From: Treponema sp. UBA1233
Lineage (GTDB): Bacteria > Spirochaetota > Spirochaetia > Treponematales > Treponemataceae
Assembly (NCBI GenBank): GCA_002309305.1
Contig: DBWR01000038.1
Coordinates: 38,205 to 49,418, forward strand
Length of the DNA: 11,214 nt
Direction of reading: 5' to 3'
How positions within the stretch are numbered: position 1 is the first letter of the stretch; the number at the start of each line of letters is the position of its first letter. Below are positions 1 to 7,122 of this stretch, piece by piece. The notes below the pieces were generated by a model that saw only the letters and a program-made list of their open reading frames with translations, was not told where the DNA came from and ran no database searches. The position numbers were made by a program, and so were the translations under genes.

Positions 1-1920
1 ACCCGAGTCAAAGATAAAGCGGCTCGGGTATTTAAATATTCCGTCGTTGGCCTTTCCTTCCGAATCACTCAGATAAAGTCCCTTTTCAGCACGAGTCATC
101 GCAACATAGGCAATTCGCCTTTCTTCTTCCATGTCATCCGGAGTCTGCACTTTACGGCTGGGGAAAACACCTTCGTTCAAACCGCACAGGAACACGTATG
201 GGAATTCCATTCCCTTTGCCGCATGAATCGTAAGCATCTTTACCGTGTCCTTGTCGTCCTCACGGTCCAGATCCGTAAAGAGTGCCACGTGCTGCAGGAA
301 AGATTCCAGAGTTGTGTCATCGTCGAGTCCCGCTTCGTTAACCGCCCTCTTGAATTCCGCAAGATTGTCCAGCCTGTCCTGATCCGCCTCCAGCCGCAGG
401 AATGCCTCATAGCCGCTCTTGTCCAGTATGCTCTGGAAAATGTCTCCGAGTTTGGCCTGAGTGTGGAGTGTGGGTGCAGAACTGTCCGGATGTGGTAGCA
501 TGTCACGCGTTTCTTCTATTGCACGGATGTAGTCTGATGCCCCGGTATTCTGGAACATGGAATTGTTTGCGTTTTCCTTGAGTGCCTGGTATGCGGATGT
601 TGAATGTTCTTCTGCCCAGTCCCTCAGGAATTTCTGTTTGGTTTTTCCGATTTTTCTTGAAGGCGTGTTTATCGTCCTAAAGAATGCAATGTCGTCTGCC
701 GCACTAAGCATGCGCAGGTAGCATATTACGTCCTTTATTTCTCGGCGACCGTAGAATTCTGTTCCTGCAAGAATGCGGTAGGGAACGTCTTCCTTGATGA
801 AAGCCTCTTCCAGTGAACGGGAAAGATAATGTGCCCTGTACAGAATCGCAATTGATGAACGCTTTACCTTTTTGGTCAGGCTCTGTATTTTTGAGCATAT
901 CCACTTTGACTCATCTTCCTCGCTTACGGCATGATAGTAGACCGGTTTTGGTCCGGACTTGCATACGGCCTCAAGGTTTTTCTGATAGCGGACTGTGTTG
1001 TGGGCAATCAGCGTGTTGGCTGCCTTTAGGATTTGTGGAGTACTGCGGTAGTTTTTGTTCAAGAGGATTGTCTTTGCGGCGGGATATGTCTTGTCAAAAT
1101 CCAGAATAAGGCGGACATGACTTCCCCTCCATGAATAGATTGTCTGGTCCGGGTCTCCCACGATAAAGAGGTTCTTGTGCTTGGCCGAAAGTATCTGTGC
1201 TATGCGGTACTGCTTTTTGCTTACGTCCTGGAATTCGTCCACCATCACGTACTGCATCCTCTCCTGCCATTTTTCCCTTACGTCCGGAAAATTTTCCAGG
1301 ATATAGGTGGCAAAGTTTATCAGGTCGTTAAAGTCCACGCCAAAGCATTTTTTCTGTTCATATAAAAAGCGAAGGAATATTTCCTGGTTCTGGTTGATAC
1401 CCGGTTGGCTCCATTTTTCCTTTAGCTCGTCGTTGTTCAGCTTGTAGATGTAGTCAACGTAGGTGTCGGCCTGGAGCTTTTTTCCTTCCAGAACTTCATC
1501 AATTTTTCTTTGGACTGTTGTTTCCTTTAGCGTAAGTTTCATGTCTGAAAAAATACGAAGCATTATCTCGCGCCAGTCTTCCTTGTCCAGAATCACAAAG
1601 TCCTTGGGGAAATTCAGGCGGTTGATGTCCTCGTGAAGGACCAGCGTACAAAAGGCATGAAATGTACAGATGTAGCCCAAATCCTGATCGCCCAGTTCTT
1701 TGCGCACGCGTATCTTCATTTCGTTGGCGGCACGGTTTGTAAAGGTAACGCAGAGGATGTTCTGTGGACTGATGCCCACGTCGCGCACAAGATAACAGTA
1801 CCGGCTGATGAGGGCACGTGTTTTTCCACTGCCTGCACCCGCAAGAACCCTTACAGGTCCCTCTGTGTTTTCTACTGCCTGTCTTTGCTCTTCATTTAAC
1901 TTGGAAAGAAAATCGTCCAT
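1..1920 (-). CDS. UvrD/PcrA-type ATP-dependent DNA helicase, C-terminus beyond the window
   Basis: Superfamily 1A 3'-5' DNA helicase, a family that unwinds DNA in repair and replication restart. The frame is open for 640 codons from the ATG at 1920 to the window edge with no stop, so the C-terminus is missing. Visible motifs in order: Walker A GAGSGKT (about 28-34), motif Ia VTFTNRAANEM (about 58-68), Walker B VDEFQDV (about 227-233), motif III GDPDQTIYSWRG (about 255-266), motif IV NKNYRST (about 288-294), motif V TIHAAKGMEFPYVFL (about 563-577) and motif VI EEERRIAYVAMTRAE (about 597-611). All seven are intact, so the enzyme is probably functional. The ATG follows the TAA of the upstream lipoprotein gene directly (0 nt). 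No good Shine-Dalgarno is visible, which suggests translational coupling. The sequence cannot separate UvrD from PcrA or Rep, so no symbol is assigned. Family call is very secure. Confidence 0.96.
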   Translation of the reverse strand, partial: MDDFLSKLNEEQRQAVENTEGPVRVLAGAGSGKTRALISRYCYLVRDVGISPQNILCVTFTNRAANEMKIRVRKELGDQDLGYICTFHAFCTLVLHEDINRLNFPKDFVILDKEDWREIMLRIFSDMKLTLKETTVQRKIDEVLEGKKLQADTYVDYIYKLNNDELKEKWSQPGINQNQEIFLRFLYEQKKCFGVDFNDLINFATYILENFPDVREKWQERMQYVMVDEFQDVSKKQYRIAQILSAKHKNLFIVGDPDQTIYSWRGSHVRLILDFDKTYPAAKTILLNKNYRSTPQILKAANTLIAHNTVRYQKNLEAVCKSGPKPVYYHAVSEEDESKWICSKIQSLTKKVKRSSIAILYRAHYLSRSLEEAFIKEDVPYRILAGTEFYGRREIKDVICYLRMLSAADDIAFFRTINTPSRKIGKTKQKFLRDWAEEHSTSAYQALKENANNSMFQNTGASDYIRAIEETRDMLPHPDSSAPTLHTQAKLGDIFQSILDKSGYEAFLRLEADQDRLDNLAEFKRAVNEAGLDDDTTLESFLQHVALFTDLDREDDKDTVKMLTIHAAKGMEFPYVFLCGLNEGVFPSRKVQTPDDMEEERRIAYVAMTRAEKGLYLSDSEGKANDGIFKYPSRFIFDSG

Positions 1921-2631
1921 TTACTTTTGTTTGTCAAAGAAAGCCCTGTAATCTTTTTCGGTAAACTCCAAAGAGGGGATTCCTGCCGCATAGGGGGCAA
2001 CCTGATACTGCTGGTAATAAACCGTAAGTGTCGTTCCGTCATAGGTAAAGGCCGAATAGTTTTCTGGAGTAGCTGATGCACCTTGTTCCAGCCATTCGTC
2101 TTCGTGCAGCTCGTCATCATAAAAATCTTCTTTCAAAGCCCAAGTGCAGTAGGCCGAAAGCTTTTCCAAATCTCCAACCCACGGAATGTCGGTAATGTCC
2201 TTAAAGCTTTTGGAAACTATGTCGTAATTGAAAGTGACGTACTCTGTTCCACCATGAGCCGCACCGGCAAAATAGACGTATCGCTCAATGATGAGGGAAA
2301 TGTTTGAGTCGGTGATTATTATTTCGGGACAGCTTACATCATATTCACTATGCATGTTTTCAGAAAAGAAGTCATCATCCCAGTCTATGCTCTCGTGGTT
2401 TTCTTTCATGTTTTCCAGGGTCTTTTCATAATCAGAAGTTATGTAGGCTCCCACAACGCGGTTGATTTCAGGATAGGCATAGAATTCTGGATATTCGATT
2501 TCCACAACGATTCTGTCCTTGTTTTCCTTTAATGTCTTCATTTGATAGGCGCTTGTTTTTTTCGTGCTCTGACATGATGTGAATGCCAGGACAAGTGCAA
2601 GTGTGATGGTTGTCCAAATGATTTTCTTCAT
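1921..2631 (-). CDS. DUF4163/DUF3298 (RsiV/PdaC-like) lipoprotein
   Basis: Predicted exported lipoprotein of 236 residues. A short N-terminal signal (KK, then a hydrophobic stretch to about residue 18) ends in LAFTSC with Cys20, a loose lipobox of the spirochaete type. After it come a DUF4163-like part (about 35-130, with the family-typical FAGAAHGGTEY at 121-131) and a DUF3298-like part (about 135-225, with FNYDIVSKSFKDITDI and YYQQYQVAPYAAGIP). These domains occur in the extracytoplasmic parts of RsiV anti-sigma factors and in the deacetylase PdaC, but neither a sigma-binding nor a deacetylase domain is present here, so the function is unknown. The ATG overlaps the preceding stop as ATGA (2628-2631). 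It has its own GGAGG 7 nt upstream, so both re-initiation and de novo initiation are possible. It sits between a tetrapyrrole-enzyme homologue and a helicase. Confidence 0.88.
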   Translation of the reverse strand: MKKIIWTTITLALVLAFTSCQSTKKTSAYQMKTLKENKDRIVVEIEYPEFYAYPEINRVVGAYITSDYEKTLENMKENHESIDWDDDFFSENMHSEYDVSCPEIIITDSNISLIIERYVYFAGAAHGGTEYVTFNYDIVSKSFKDITDIPWVGDLEKLSAYCTWALKEDFYDDELHEDEWLEQGASATPENYSAFTYDGTTLTVYYQQYQVAPYAAGIPSLEFTEKDYRAFFDKQK

Positions 2632-3269
2632 AATTCAGCCTCCGCGATGATACCGTCTATTTCGTAATCTGGTGTTTGATTGTCGTCTTCCAAAAGTCGT
2701 GTGAATATGGCCTGCATTGCCGCAGAACGTTTTGCCGGGTCGGAAATGGACTGCTTTACCGTGCGCCTTATTTCGTTCATGTGTTCGTTTATGTCGCTGA
2801 TGTTTTCCGGGATGGAACTTTCAAGAAGCGATTTGATGAACTGGGATACATGCGGACTTTTGCCGCTGGAAGAAATGCCGCAGACAACATCACCCCTTTT
2901 GACTATTGCCGGGAAGATGAAGTCGCACCTTGATGAATTGGAAAAGTCTTCGACAAGAACATTGCGCACAGAATAGTATTTGTACACTTCGCTGTTCAAG
3001 GCATTGTCGTTTATCGTGCAAATGACCAGAAGGGGCTTGCAGCTAAGGTTGAGGATGTTGTCCATGGTCGGCTTTTTTGCAACCAGACGGATGTTCTTGG
3101 GGTAGGCATCCTTTAAAAGCTTGAGGTTTTGATCCGGTTGCTCTGTAAGGACGGTGACGACGGCTTCAAACACGACAAAGCGGGATGCTTCCTGCAGTGC
3201 CGTTTCTCCACCGCCGAGTACGAGGACTTCCTTTGACTTTAGGTTCACAAACAGGGGAAAATATGCCAA
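2628..3269 (-). CDS. Precorrin-2 dehydrogenase / sirohydrochlorin ferrochelatase-like protein
   Basis: Protein of 213 residues resembling the CysG N-terminal half, Met8p and SirC, enzymes that oxidise precorrin-2 to sirohydrochlorin with NAD+ and may insert iron for sirohaem. Seen: FPLFVNLKSKEVLVLGGGETA (4-24), the family's N-terminal signature with a Rossmann glycine motif at 19-21; CDFIFPAIVKRGDVV (115-129); and GISSSGKSPHVSQFIK (131-146). A helical tail fills 150-213. No methyltransferase domain follows. The start is TTG: an in-frame stop (the TGA of the chemoreceptor gene) lies 9 nt upstream, GAGG lies 7 nt before the TTG, and the next Met is residue 70, past the NAD site. If aligned without gaps to CDFIFPA, the usual catalytic Asp position is Ser110, with Asp108 nearby. 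No other sirohaem or cobalamin gene is in the window. The fold call is firm; the exact activity is less so. Confidence 0.87.
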   Translation of the reverse strand: MAYFPLFVNLKSKEVLVLGGGETALQEASRFVVFEAVVTVLTEQPDQNLKLLKDAYPKNIRLVAKKPTMDNILNLSCKPLLVICTINDNALNSEVYKYYSVRNVLVEDFSNSSRCDFIFPAIVKRGDVVCGISSSGKSPHVSQFIKSLLESSIPENISDINEHMNEIRRTVKQSISDPAKRSAAMQAIFTRLLEDDNQTPDYEIDGIIAEAEL

Positions 3270-3278
3270 ATCCTTACC

Positions 3279-5351
3279 TCATCCTTTGAACTGATCCAGC
3301 TGGGAACCGATGGAATAAATCGCCTTTTCCATGTCGTTGGACAAATCGGAAAGGGTCGATCCTGTGTCGTTAATCTTTTTCGCACCGATGAGCATCTGTT
3401 CCATGCCGTCTTTCATGCGTGAAGTTTCGTTTTCAAGTTCCTGGATTTCCTTGAGTATGGACTTGTTGCCCTTTTGCATTTCCATTGAAGAAGAGCGGAC
3501 TTCGTCAGAGCTGTTGTTCAGGGCCTTGAGTGCATGGTTGATCTGGTATGAACCCGCCCGCTGTTCCTGCATGGCCTTGTTGATTTCCTGAATGTGGGAA
3601 TATGTATTGCCGATGTCGGTGGAAACTCCGTCGAGTACGTTCTGGGAATCTTCTGAAAGTGAAACAATCTGAGAGAATGAATCCTGAATGTTCTTGAGCT
3701 GTTCTCCGATGGTCTTTGACTGTGTGGAAGAGTTTTCTGACAGCTTTCGTATTTCGTCCGCAACAACACTGAATCCTTTTCCCGCTTCTCCTGCGTGTGC
3801 CGCTTCGATTGCCGCATTCATGGCAAGGAGGTTGGTCTGTTCCGCAATGGAAGAGATGACCTGGTTGGCTTCGCTCAATGACTGTGACTGAACCTGGATT
3901 TCCTTTATCATGTTGTTGACTTCTTCCTGCTTTGCCACACCATGTTCCGTCTTTTCCTTAAGCTCGTTGAATGAAGTCGTAAGGTTTTCTACGGATTTGT
4001 TTACGCTTTCGATATTGTTAATCATCTGAGTTATGGCAGTGGAAGCAGTTGTAACGCTTTCTGTCTGCATTCCAATCATTTTGTCCAGTGATGCGATGTT
4101 TGCAGAAATTTCGTTTACTGAGCCGGCTGTTTCTTCTACCGATGCAACCTGAGTGTTGATGTTTGAGCTCATGCTCTGAATCGTGGAAATTATTTCGGTG
4201 ATTGATGTTGCTGTGTCGCTTGTTCCGCCCTTGAGTTTGTTTCCCGTCTGAACCAGCTGGCTGTTGGAAGCCTTTACCGCATCCACAATGTCCTGGAGCT
4301 TTTTGATGAATACATTTACGCTTTCTCCCAGTGAGTCGATGACCCTGAAAGTTGAATTCTTGAGCACAACCCTCTGTGTCAAATCAGCGTTTCCGGAAGA
4401 AAGGTTGTCAACGGCATTTTTAAGTGTGGAGATGTTTGCCATCAGTGTGGAAACTATTATTACAGCAACCACGATGAAAATGACTACAAGCCAGATGAAA
4501 AATGGTGTGAGAGCATTGGTAAAGAATTCCTTAACGCCAAATTCAATTTCCATTGCAAGGTGCCAGTTTACAAGATCCATAGGTGCAAGGGCAAATTCAT
4601 TTCTTGTTCCGCGGTAAATCTGAATCTTTTTGGCTTTGGGATCAGTGTTTTTCAATTCCGGCATTTTGTCGGTGACCAAGAGGTTCTGGGCAAGAATGGA
4701 CTGGTCTTTTGCTCCCGTGATTCCAAGGTCATCGTTGAACATGTACATTTCAATTGATTCATCCAAGCCTTCGTACATTCCTGCGATAAAGTCCGTAAGC
4801 GGAATGCCTGTTCCTGCGATACCTACCGGGGTGCCTGCCTTATTGCGGACAACAGCGTTTACCCAGAGCATCGTTACGTTCAGGTCGGGGTTGTAGTTGA
4901 TGTTAAAGTTGTATTCCTCGGTCTCGTACATGGTCATCTTGTACCAGTAGTTGTCCGGGTCATCGGCATCAACGGTGTAGGCGGCCTGCATGTCTGAATA
5001 GAAAATCATGTTCTTGTCGGAAACCCAGAACAAAGAATTGCTGATGAATGAATTCTGATATGCGCCGAATTCCTTCATGGCCATTTCTGTTATGAGCGGG
5101 TCATCGGGATTTTCAAGATAATCTGCAATTGAAGGCGAACGGATCATCTGTCGGACAAGTGTAAGTTCTCCCGTAAGACTGGACTGGAATTCAAGAGTCT
5201 TTAACTGTGCCGCATGTGTAAGCTTTTCATCTGCGGTCCTGCGGAATCCCATTCTTCCACCCAAAATGACGGCAACCAAAAGTGAGCAAACAGCCGCCAC
5301 GATAAAAACAATTATAAAAATCTTTCGTTTATTTGATGATTGCTTTTCCAT
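3279..5351 (-). CDS. Methyl-accepting chemotaxis protein with Cache sensor domain
   Basis: Transmembrane chemoreceptor of 690 residues that signals to CheA/CheW to bias flagellar rotation. Order of parts: short basic cytoplasmic start, TM1 (about 11-31), a periplasmic double-Cache region (about 35-275) with the family-typical WYKMTMYETEEYNFNINY (136-153) and LWVNAVVRNKAGTPVGIAGTG (162-182), TM2 (about 282-304), HAMP (about 305-355), then a long helical signalling domain. The conserved hairpin tip EQTNLLAMNAAIEAAHAGE is at 504-522. The glutamine- and glutamate-rich helices around it (for example near 401-415 and 590-600) are plausible methylation regions. No C-terminal NWETF-like tether is present; the protein ends LDQFKG. 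The ATG abuts the peptidase stop (TAA-ATG), with an AGGAGG inside the end of that gene. The ligand cannot be read from sequence; Cache domains commonly bind amino acids or small acids. Confidence 0.95.
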   Translation of the reverse strand: MEKQSSNKRKIFIIVFIVAAVCSLLVAVILGGRMGFRRTADEKLTHAAQLKTLEFQSSLTGELTLVRQMIRSPSIADYLENPDDPLITEMAMKEFGAYQNSFISNSLFWVSDKNMIFYSDMQAAYTVDADDPDNYWYKMTMYETEEYNFNINYNPDLNVTMLWVNAVVRNKAGTPVGIAGTGIPLTDFIAGMYEGLDESIEMYMFNDDLGITGAKDQSILAQNLLVTDKMPELKNTDPKAKKIQIYRGTRNEFALAPMDLVNWHLAMEIEFGVKEFFTNALTPFFIWLVVIFIVVAVIIVSTLMANISTLKNAVDNLSSGNADLTQRVVLKNSTFRVIDSLGESVNVFIKKLQDIVDAVKASNSQLVQTGNKLKGGTSDTATSITEIISTIQSMSSNINTQVASVEETAGSVNEISANIASLDKMIGMQTESVTTASTAITQMINNIESVNKSVENLTTSFNELKEKTEHGVAKQEEVNNMIKEIQVQSQSLSEANQVISSIAEQTNLLAMNAAIEAAHAGEAGKGFSVVADEIRKLSENSSTQSKTIGEQLKNIQDSFSQIVSLSEDSQNVLDGVSTDIGNTYSHIQEINKAMQEQRAGSYQINHALKALNNSSDEVRSSSMEMQKGNKSILKEIQELENETSRMKDGMEQMLIGAKKINDTGSTLSDLSNDMEKAIYSIGSQLDQFKG

Positions 5352-6092
5352 TTATCTTCGTCTTCCTCCTCTTTTAGAAAGTAATAAAAGTCGTATTAAT
5401 GAGCCTATCGCCATGAGTGCCGATGCAACATAAGTCATTGCCGCCGCCCACAGCACTTTTTTAACACCAGCAAGTTCTTCAGCATCCAGCGTACCGGTAT
5501 CCTTGAGTATGGCAAGAGCCCGTCTTGAAGCGTCAAATTCCACCGGCAGTGTTACCAGATAGAACAGGGTTGCAGCTAAAAACAGAACTATGCCAATCTT
5601 TGAAATTATGGAACAGATTGAATAAAGCTGTGCGTTTTGAGTTGAAGCACCAAAGATGATTCCAAGAATTGCCATGGTGGGACCGAATCGTGAACCGATG
5701 TTTGCAACAGGATAAAGTGTGTGCCGCAATCCCAATGGACCGTAGCCTGTCTTGTCCTGAATGGCGTGTCCCGTCTCATGTGCCGCAACTCCAATTGCCG
5801 CAATGGATGTGCTTGAGTATGTTGAATCACTCAGGTTGAGCGTCTTGTCTGAGGAACTGTAGTTGTCGGTAAGTGAACCGCTTATCCTGCTGATCTGGAC
5901 GTCGTTGATTCCATTTTCCTGCATCAGAATTTTTGCGGCCTGGGCACCTGAAATTCCCTTTTTGCTGGGAACCTTGTCGTATTCGGCAAAACGGCTTTTT
6001 ACCATAGAGGATGCAATCAGGCTTAATATAAGCGGTGGGACAATCAAAACTAAATAATACCAGTCCAAGCCAATTGCACTTAAATAATTCAC
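5352..6092 (-). CDS. Membrane zinc metallopeptidase, YugP family
   Basis: Integral membrane protein of 246 residues with a zincin motif. HETGH (105-109) supplies two zinc-binding His and the catalytic Glu; Glu185 in LPVEFDAS is a likely third ligand, in the position usual for the YugP family. Membrane segments are visible at about 12-30, 138-152, 160-182 and 212-237. The C-terminus is strongly basic (KRGGRRR). Substrates of the family are largely uncharacterised. The start is GTG at 6092, chosen because a perfect AGGAGG lies 7 nt upstream and the hydrophobic N-terminus follows directly. It is the first gene of the five-gene minus-strand unit and abuts the chemoreceptor gene with no spacer. 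Its leader may contain the hairpin described at 6237-6280. Family call is secure; cellular role is not known. Confidence 0.92.
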   Translation of the reverse strand: MNYLSAIGLDWYYLVLIVPPLILSLIASSMVKSRFAEYDKVPSKKGISGAQAAKILMQENGINDVQISRISGSLTDNYSSSDKTLNLSDSTYSSTSIAAIGVAAHETGHAIQDKTGYGPLGLRHTLYPVANIGSRFGPTMAILGIIFGASTQNAQLYSICSIISKIGIVLFLAATLFYLVTLPVEFDASRRALAILKDTGTLDAEELAGVKKVLWAAAMTYVASALMAIGSLIRLLLLSKRGGRRR

Positions 6093-6099
6093 AGTACAA

Positions 6100-6105
6100 C
6101 CTCCT
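6100..6105 (-). promoter_or_regulatory. Consensus ribosome binding site of the peptidase gene
   Basis: AGGAGG on the minus strand, 7 nt before the GTG at 6092-6090. It decides the GTG start. It is also exactly complementary to the CCUCCU in the loop of the upstream hairpin (6264-6259), so the two could pair if both are on one transcript. Confidence 0.85.
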
Positions 6106-6149
6106 CTCTTGAGTCAAATTCAAAAGTCTGTTAAAATTCGGTGATCTTT

Positions 6150-6162
6150 TTGAAATTTTCAA
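6150..6162. other. 13-bp perfect palindrome in the peptidase 5' region
   Basis: TTGAAA-T-TTTCAA, an inverted repeat centred on 6156. It lies between the likely peptidase-proximal promoter and the GTG start. It could be a repressor site, but it is AT-rich, so chance is a fair explanation. Confidence 0.25.
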
Positions 6163-6183
6163 GTTACACAAGAAAAGCCATAT

Positions 6184-6212
6184 ATTATAGAATATATCGA
6201 AAATGACTGGAA
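6184..6212 (-). promoter_or_regulatory. Possible proximal promoter of the peptidase-chemoreceptor operon
   Basis: A perfect minus-strand -10, TATAAT, at 6189-6184. With a 17-bp spacer the -35 would be TTCCAG (6212-6207), a poor match. Initiation would fall near 6177 and give a leader of about 85 nt. It lies downstream of the hairpin terminator, so it would let the operon be expressed independently of that terminator. The support is the -10 alone. Confidence 0.45.
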
Positions 6213-6236
6213 TTCAAGAAGAATTTTTATTTGGGC

Positions 6237-6280
6237 AAAAAAAAACGAACCGCTCTTAAGGAGGGAGAAATACGGTTCGT
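6237..6280 (-). terminator. Intrinsic terminator on the minus strand
   Basis: An 8-bp perfect stem, ACGAACCG (6280-6273) pairing with CGGTTCGT (6252-6245), has a 20-nt loop. It is followed by an uninterrupted run of T residues on the minus strand (complement of A6237-A6245, with the first T in the stem). The large loop is unusual for a terminator; three extra CTC/GAG pairs can form inside it. On the plus strand it is not a terminator, because the A-run precedes the stem. Confidence 0.7.
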
Positions 6281-6301
6281 GTTGGGAGGATTTTTCTTGT
6301 T
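6237..6301 (-). ncRNA. Candidate small RNA (or attenuated leader) with anti-Shine-Dalgarno loop
   Basis: A transcript of roughly 65 nt is predicted from a strong promoter (start near 6301) to a hairpin plus U-run (end near 6237). No convincing reading frame is inside it. Two pyrimidine motifs stand out on the transcribed strand: TCCTCCC at 6290-6284 in the single-stranded 5' part, and CTCCCTCCTTAAG at 6267-6255 in the hairpin loop. The latter contains CCTCCTTA, which resembles the 3' end of 16S rRNA and would pair with AAGGAGG-type ribosome binding sites. C-rich loop motifs of this kind are known in staphylococcal regulatory RNAs that block ribosome binding sites. The alternative is a premature-termination leader for the peptidase operon 145 nt downstream. 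Promoter and terminator are seen; the RNA itself is inferred. Confidence 0.55.
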
Positions 6302-6310
6302 GATTACAAT
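6282..6310 (+). promoter_or_regulatory. Likely promoter of mtnN
   Basis: TTGGGA (6282-6287), a 17-bp spacer and TACAAT (6305-6310) give a sigma-70-like match. Initiation would fall near 6317, leaving a leader of about 77 nt before the ATG at 6394. Its -10 shares bases 6308-6310 with the -10 of the opposite-strand promoter. Confidence 0.55.
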
Positions 6311-6336
6311 ATAGTACTGTTTAAAAAAAAAGTCAA
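6308..6336 (-). promoter_or_regulatory. Strong minus-strand sigma-70-type promoter
   Basis: TTGACT (6336-6331), an exact 17-bp spacer that includes an A/T tract, and TATATT (6313-6308). This is the best promoter match in the window. Initiation is expected near 6301. It drives the candidate small RNA and, if the terminator is read through, the peptidase-to-helicase operon. Confidence 0.75.
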
Positions 6337-6393
6337 GCGTTTTGTTGAAAAATTTTGAAAATCTTGCGTTTTTATGCAAAAGGGGTGCAAATT

Positions 6394-7101
6394 ATGGCAG
6401 ATAAAATAGGAATAATCGGTGCAATGTCGGTGGAAGTAGAACAGTTGAAGGCCGTCATGCAGGAAAAAAGCGATATTGTGAAGGGGGGACTCACTTTTTC
6501 AAGCGGATTGTTGGGTGGAAAGCCCGTTGTGGTGGTTCAGTCTGGTGTGGGAAAAGTAAATGCCGCCCTTTGCGCCCAGAGGCTGATTCTTGAATTTGGG
6601 GTAAGCCGCATAATCAATACCGGTATAGCGGGGGCAATGGCATCCGGTTTGGGTGTTCTGGACTTTGTGGTTTCTACAGGAGCACTGTATCACGACATGG
6701 ATGCAACGGGATTCGGCTATAAGGTTACCCAGATTCCCCAGATGGATGTTTCGGTTTTTGAAGCCGATAGGGAGATGGTGGAACTGGCAAAGAGTACGTT
6801 TGGCAGTATGGAAATGTCTAAGGGCCACAAGATTGTTGCAGGACTTATAGCGAGCGGAGATCAGTTCATAAGCGACAGGTCCAGAAAGGAAAAGATTAAG
6901 TCGGATTGTAATCCAGCATGTGTGGAGATGGAGGGAGCCGCAATTGCCCATGCCTGTTATCTGAACAAGACACCCTTTGTAATCATCAGGTGCATGAGCG
7001 ACATGGCAGACGACAGCGGAGAGTCCACCTACGACTTTAACGAAAAGACTGCCGCCGAATTGAGTGCAACCCTTGTCATGAAAATGCTTGGTGCCATTTA
7101 G
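6394..7101 (+). CDS. mtnN: 5'-methylthioadenosine/S-adenosylhomocysteine nucleosidase
   Basis: Cytosolic enzyme that hydrolyses the glycosidic bond of methylthioadenosine, S-adenosylhomocysteine and 5'-deoxyadenosine, releasing adenine for recycling. At 235 residues it matches the family length. Seen: GIIGAM near the start with Glu14 where E. coli MtnN has its active-site Glu12; VVVVQSGVGKVNAA (45-58); IINTGIAGA (73-81); SGDQFI (154-159); VEMEGAAIAHAC (177-188), which holds the substrate-binding Met-Glu pair; and SDMAD (202-206), whose Asp203 corresponds to the catalytic Asp197. The ATG at 6394 is chosen over an upstream in-frame TTG (6355) because AAGGGGTG lies 6 nt before it and the conserved domain starts there. 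It ends in TAG. The gene stands alone on the plus strand, convergent with the esterase gene 21 nt away. Confidence 0.95.
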   Translation: MADKIGIIGAMSVEVEQLKAVMQEKSDIVKGGLTFSSGLLGGKPVVVVQSGVGKVNAALCAQRLILEFGVSRIINTGIAGAMASGLGVLDFVVSTGALYHDMDATGFGYKVTQIPQMDVSVFEADREMVELAKSTFGSMEMSKGHKIVAGLIASGDQFISDRSRKEKIKSDCNPACVEMEGAAIAHACYLNKTPFVIIRCMSDMADDSGESTYDFNEKTAAELSATLVMKMLGAI

Positions 7102-7122
7102 CGGTTTTTTTCAGTCTTTTAA

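Noticed and set aside
6245..6280. The hairpin as a plus-strand terminator or a riboswitch of mtnN
   Set aside because: On the plus strand the A-run precedes the stem and no U-run follows. The hairpin lies upstream of the likely mtnN transcription start, and no known riboswitch core was recognised.
6355..6393. Upstream TTG start for mtnN, 13 codons longer
   Set aside because: It has no Shine-Dalgarno, while the ATG at 6394 has AAGGGGTG at a good distance and matches the family N-terminus.
6499..6951. 150-codon open frame on the minus strand
   Set aside because: It is antisense to mtnN, whose catalytic motifs account for this stretch, and it has no domain signature.
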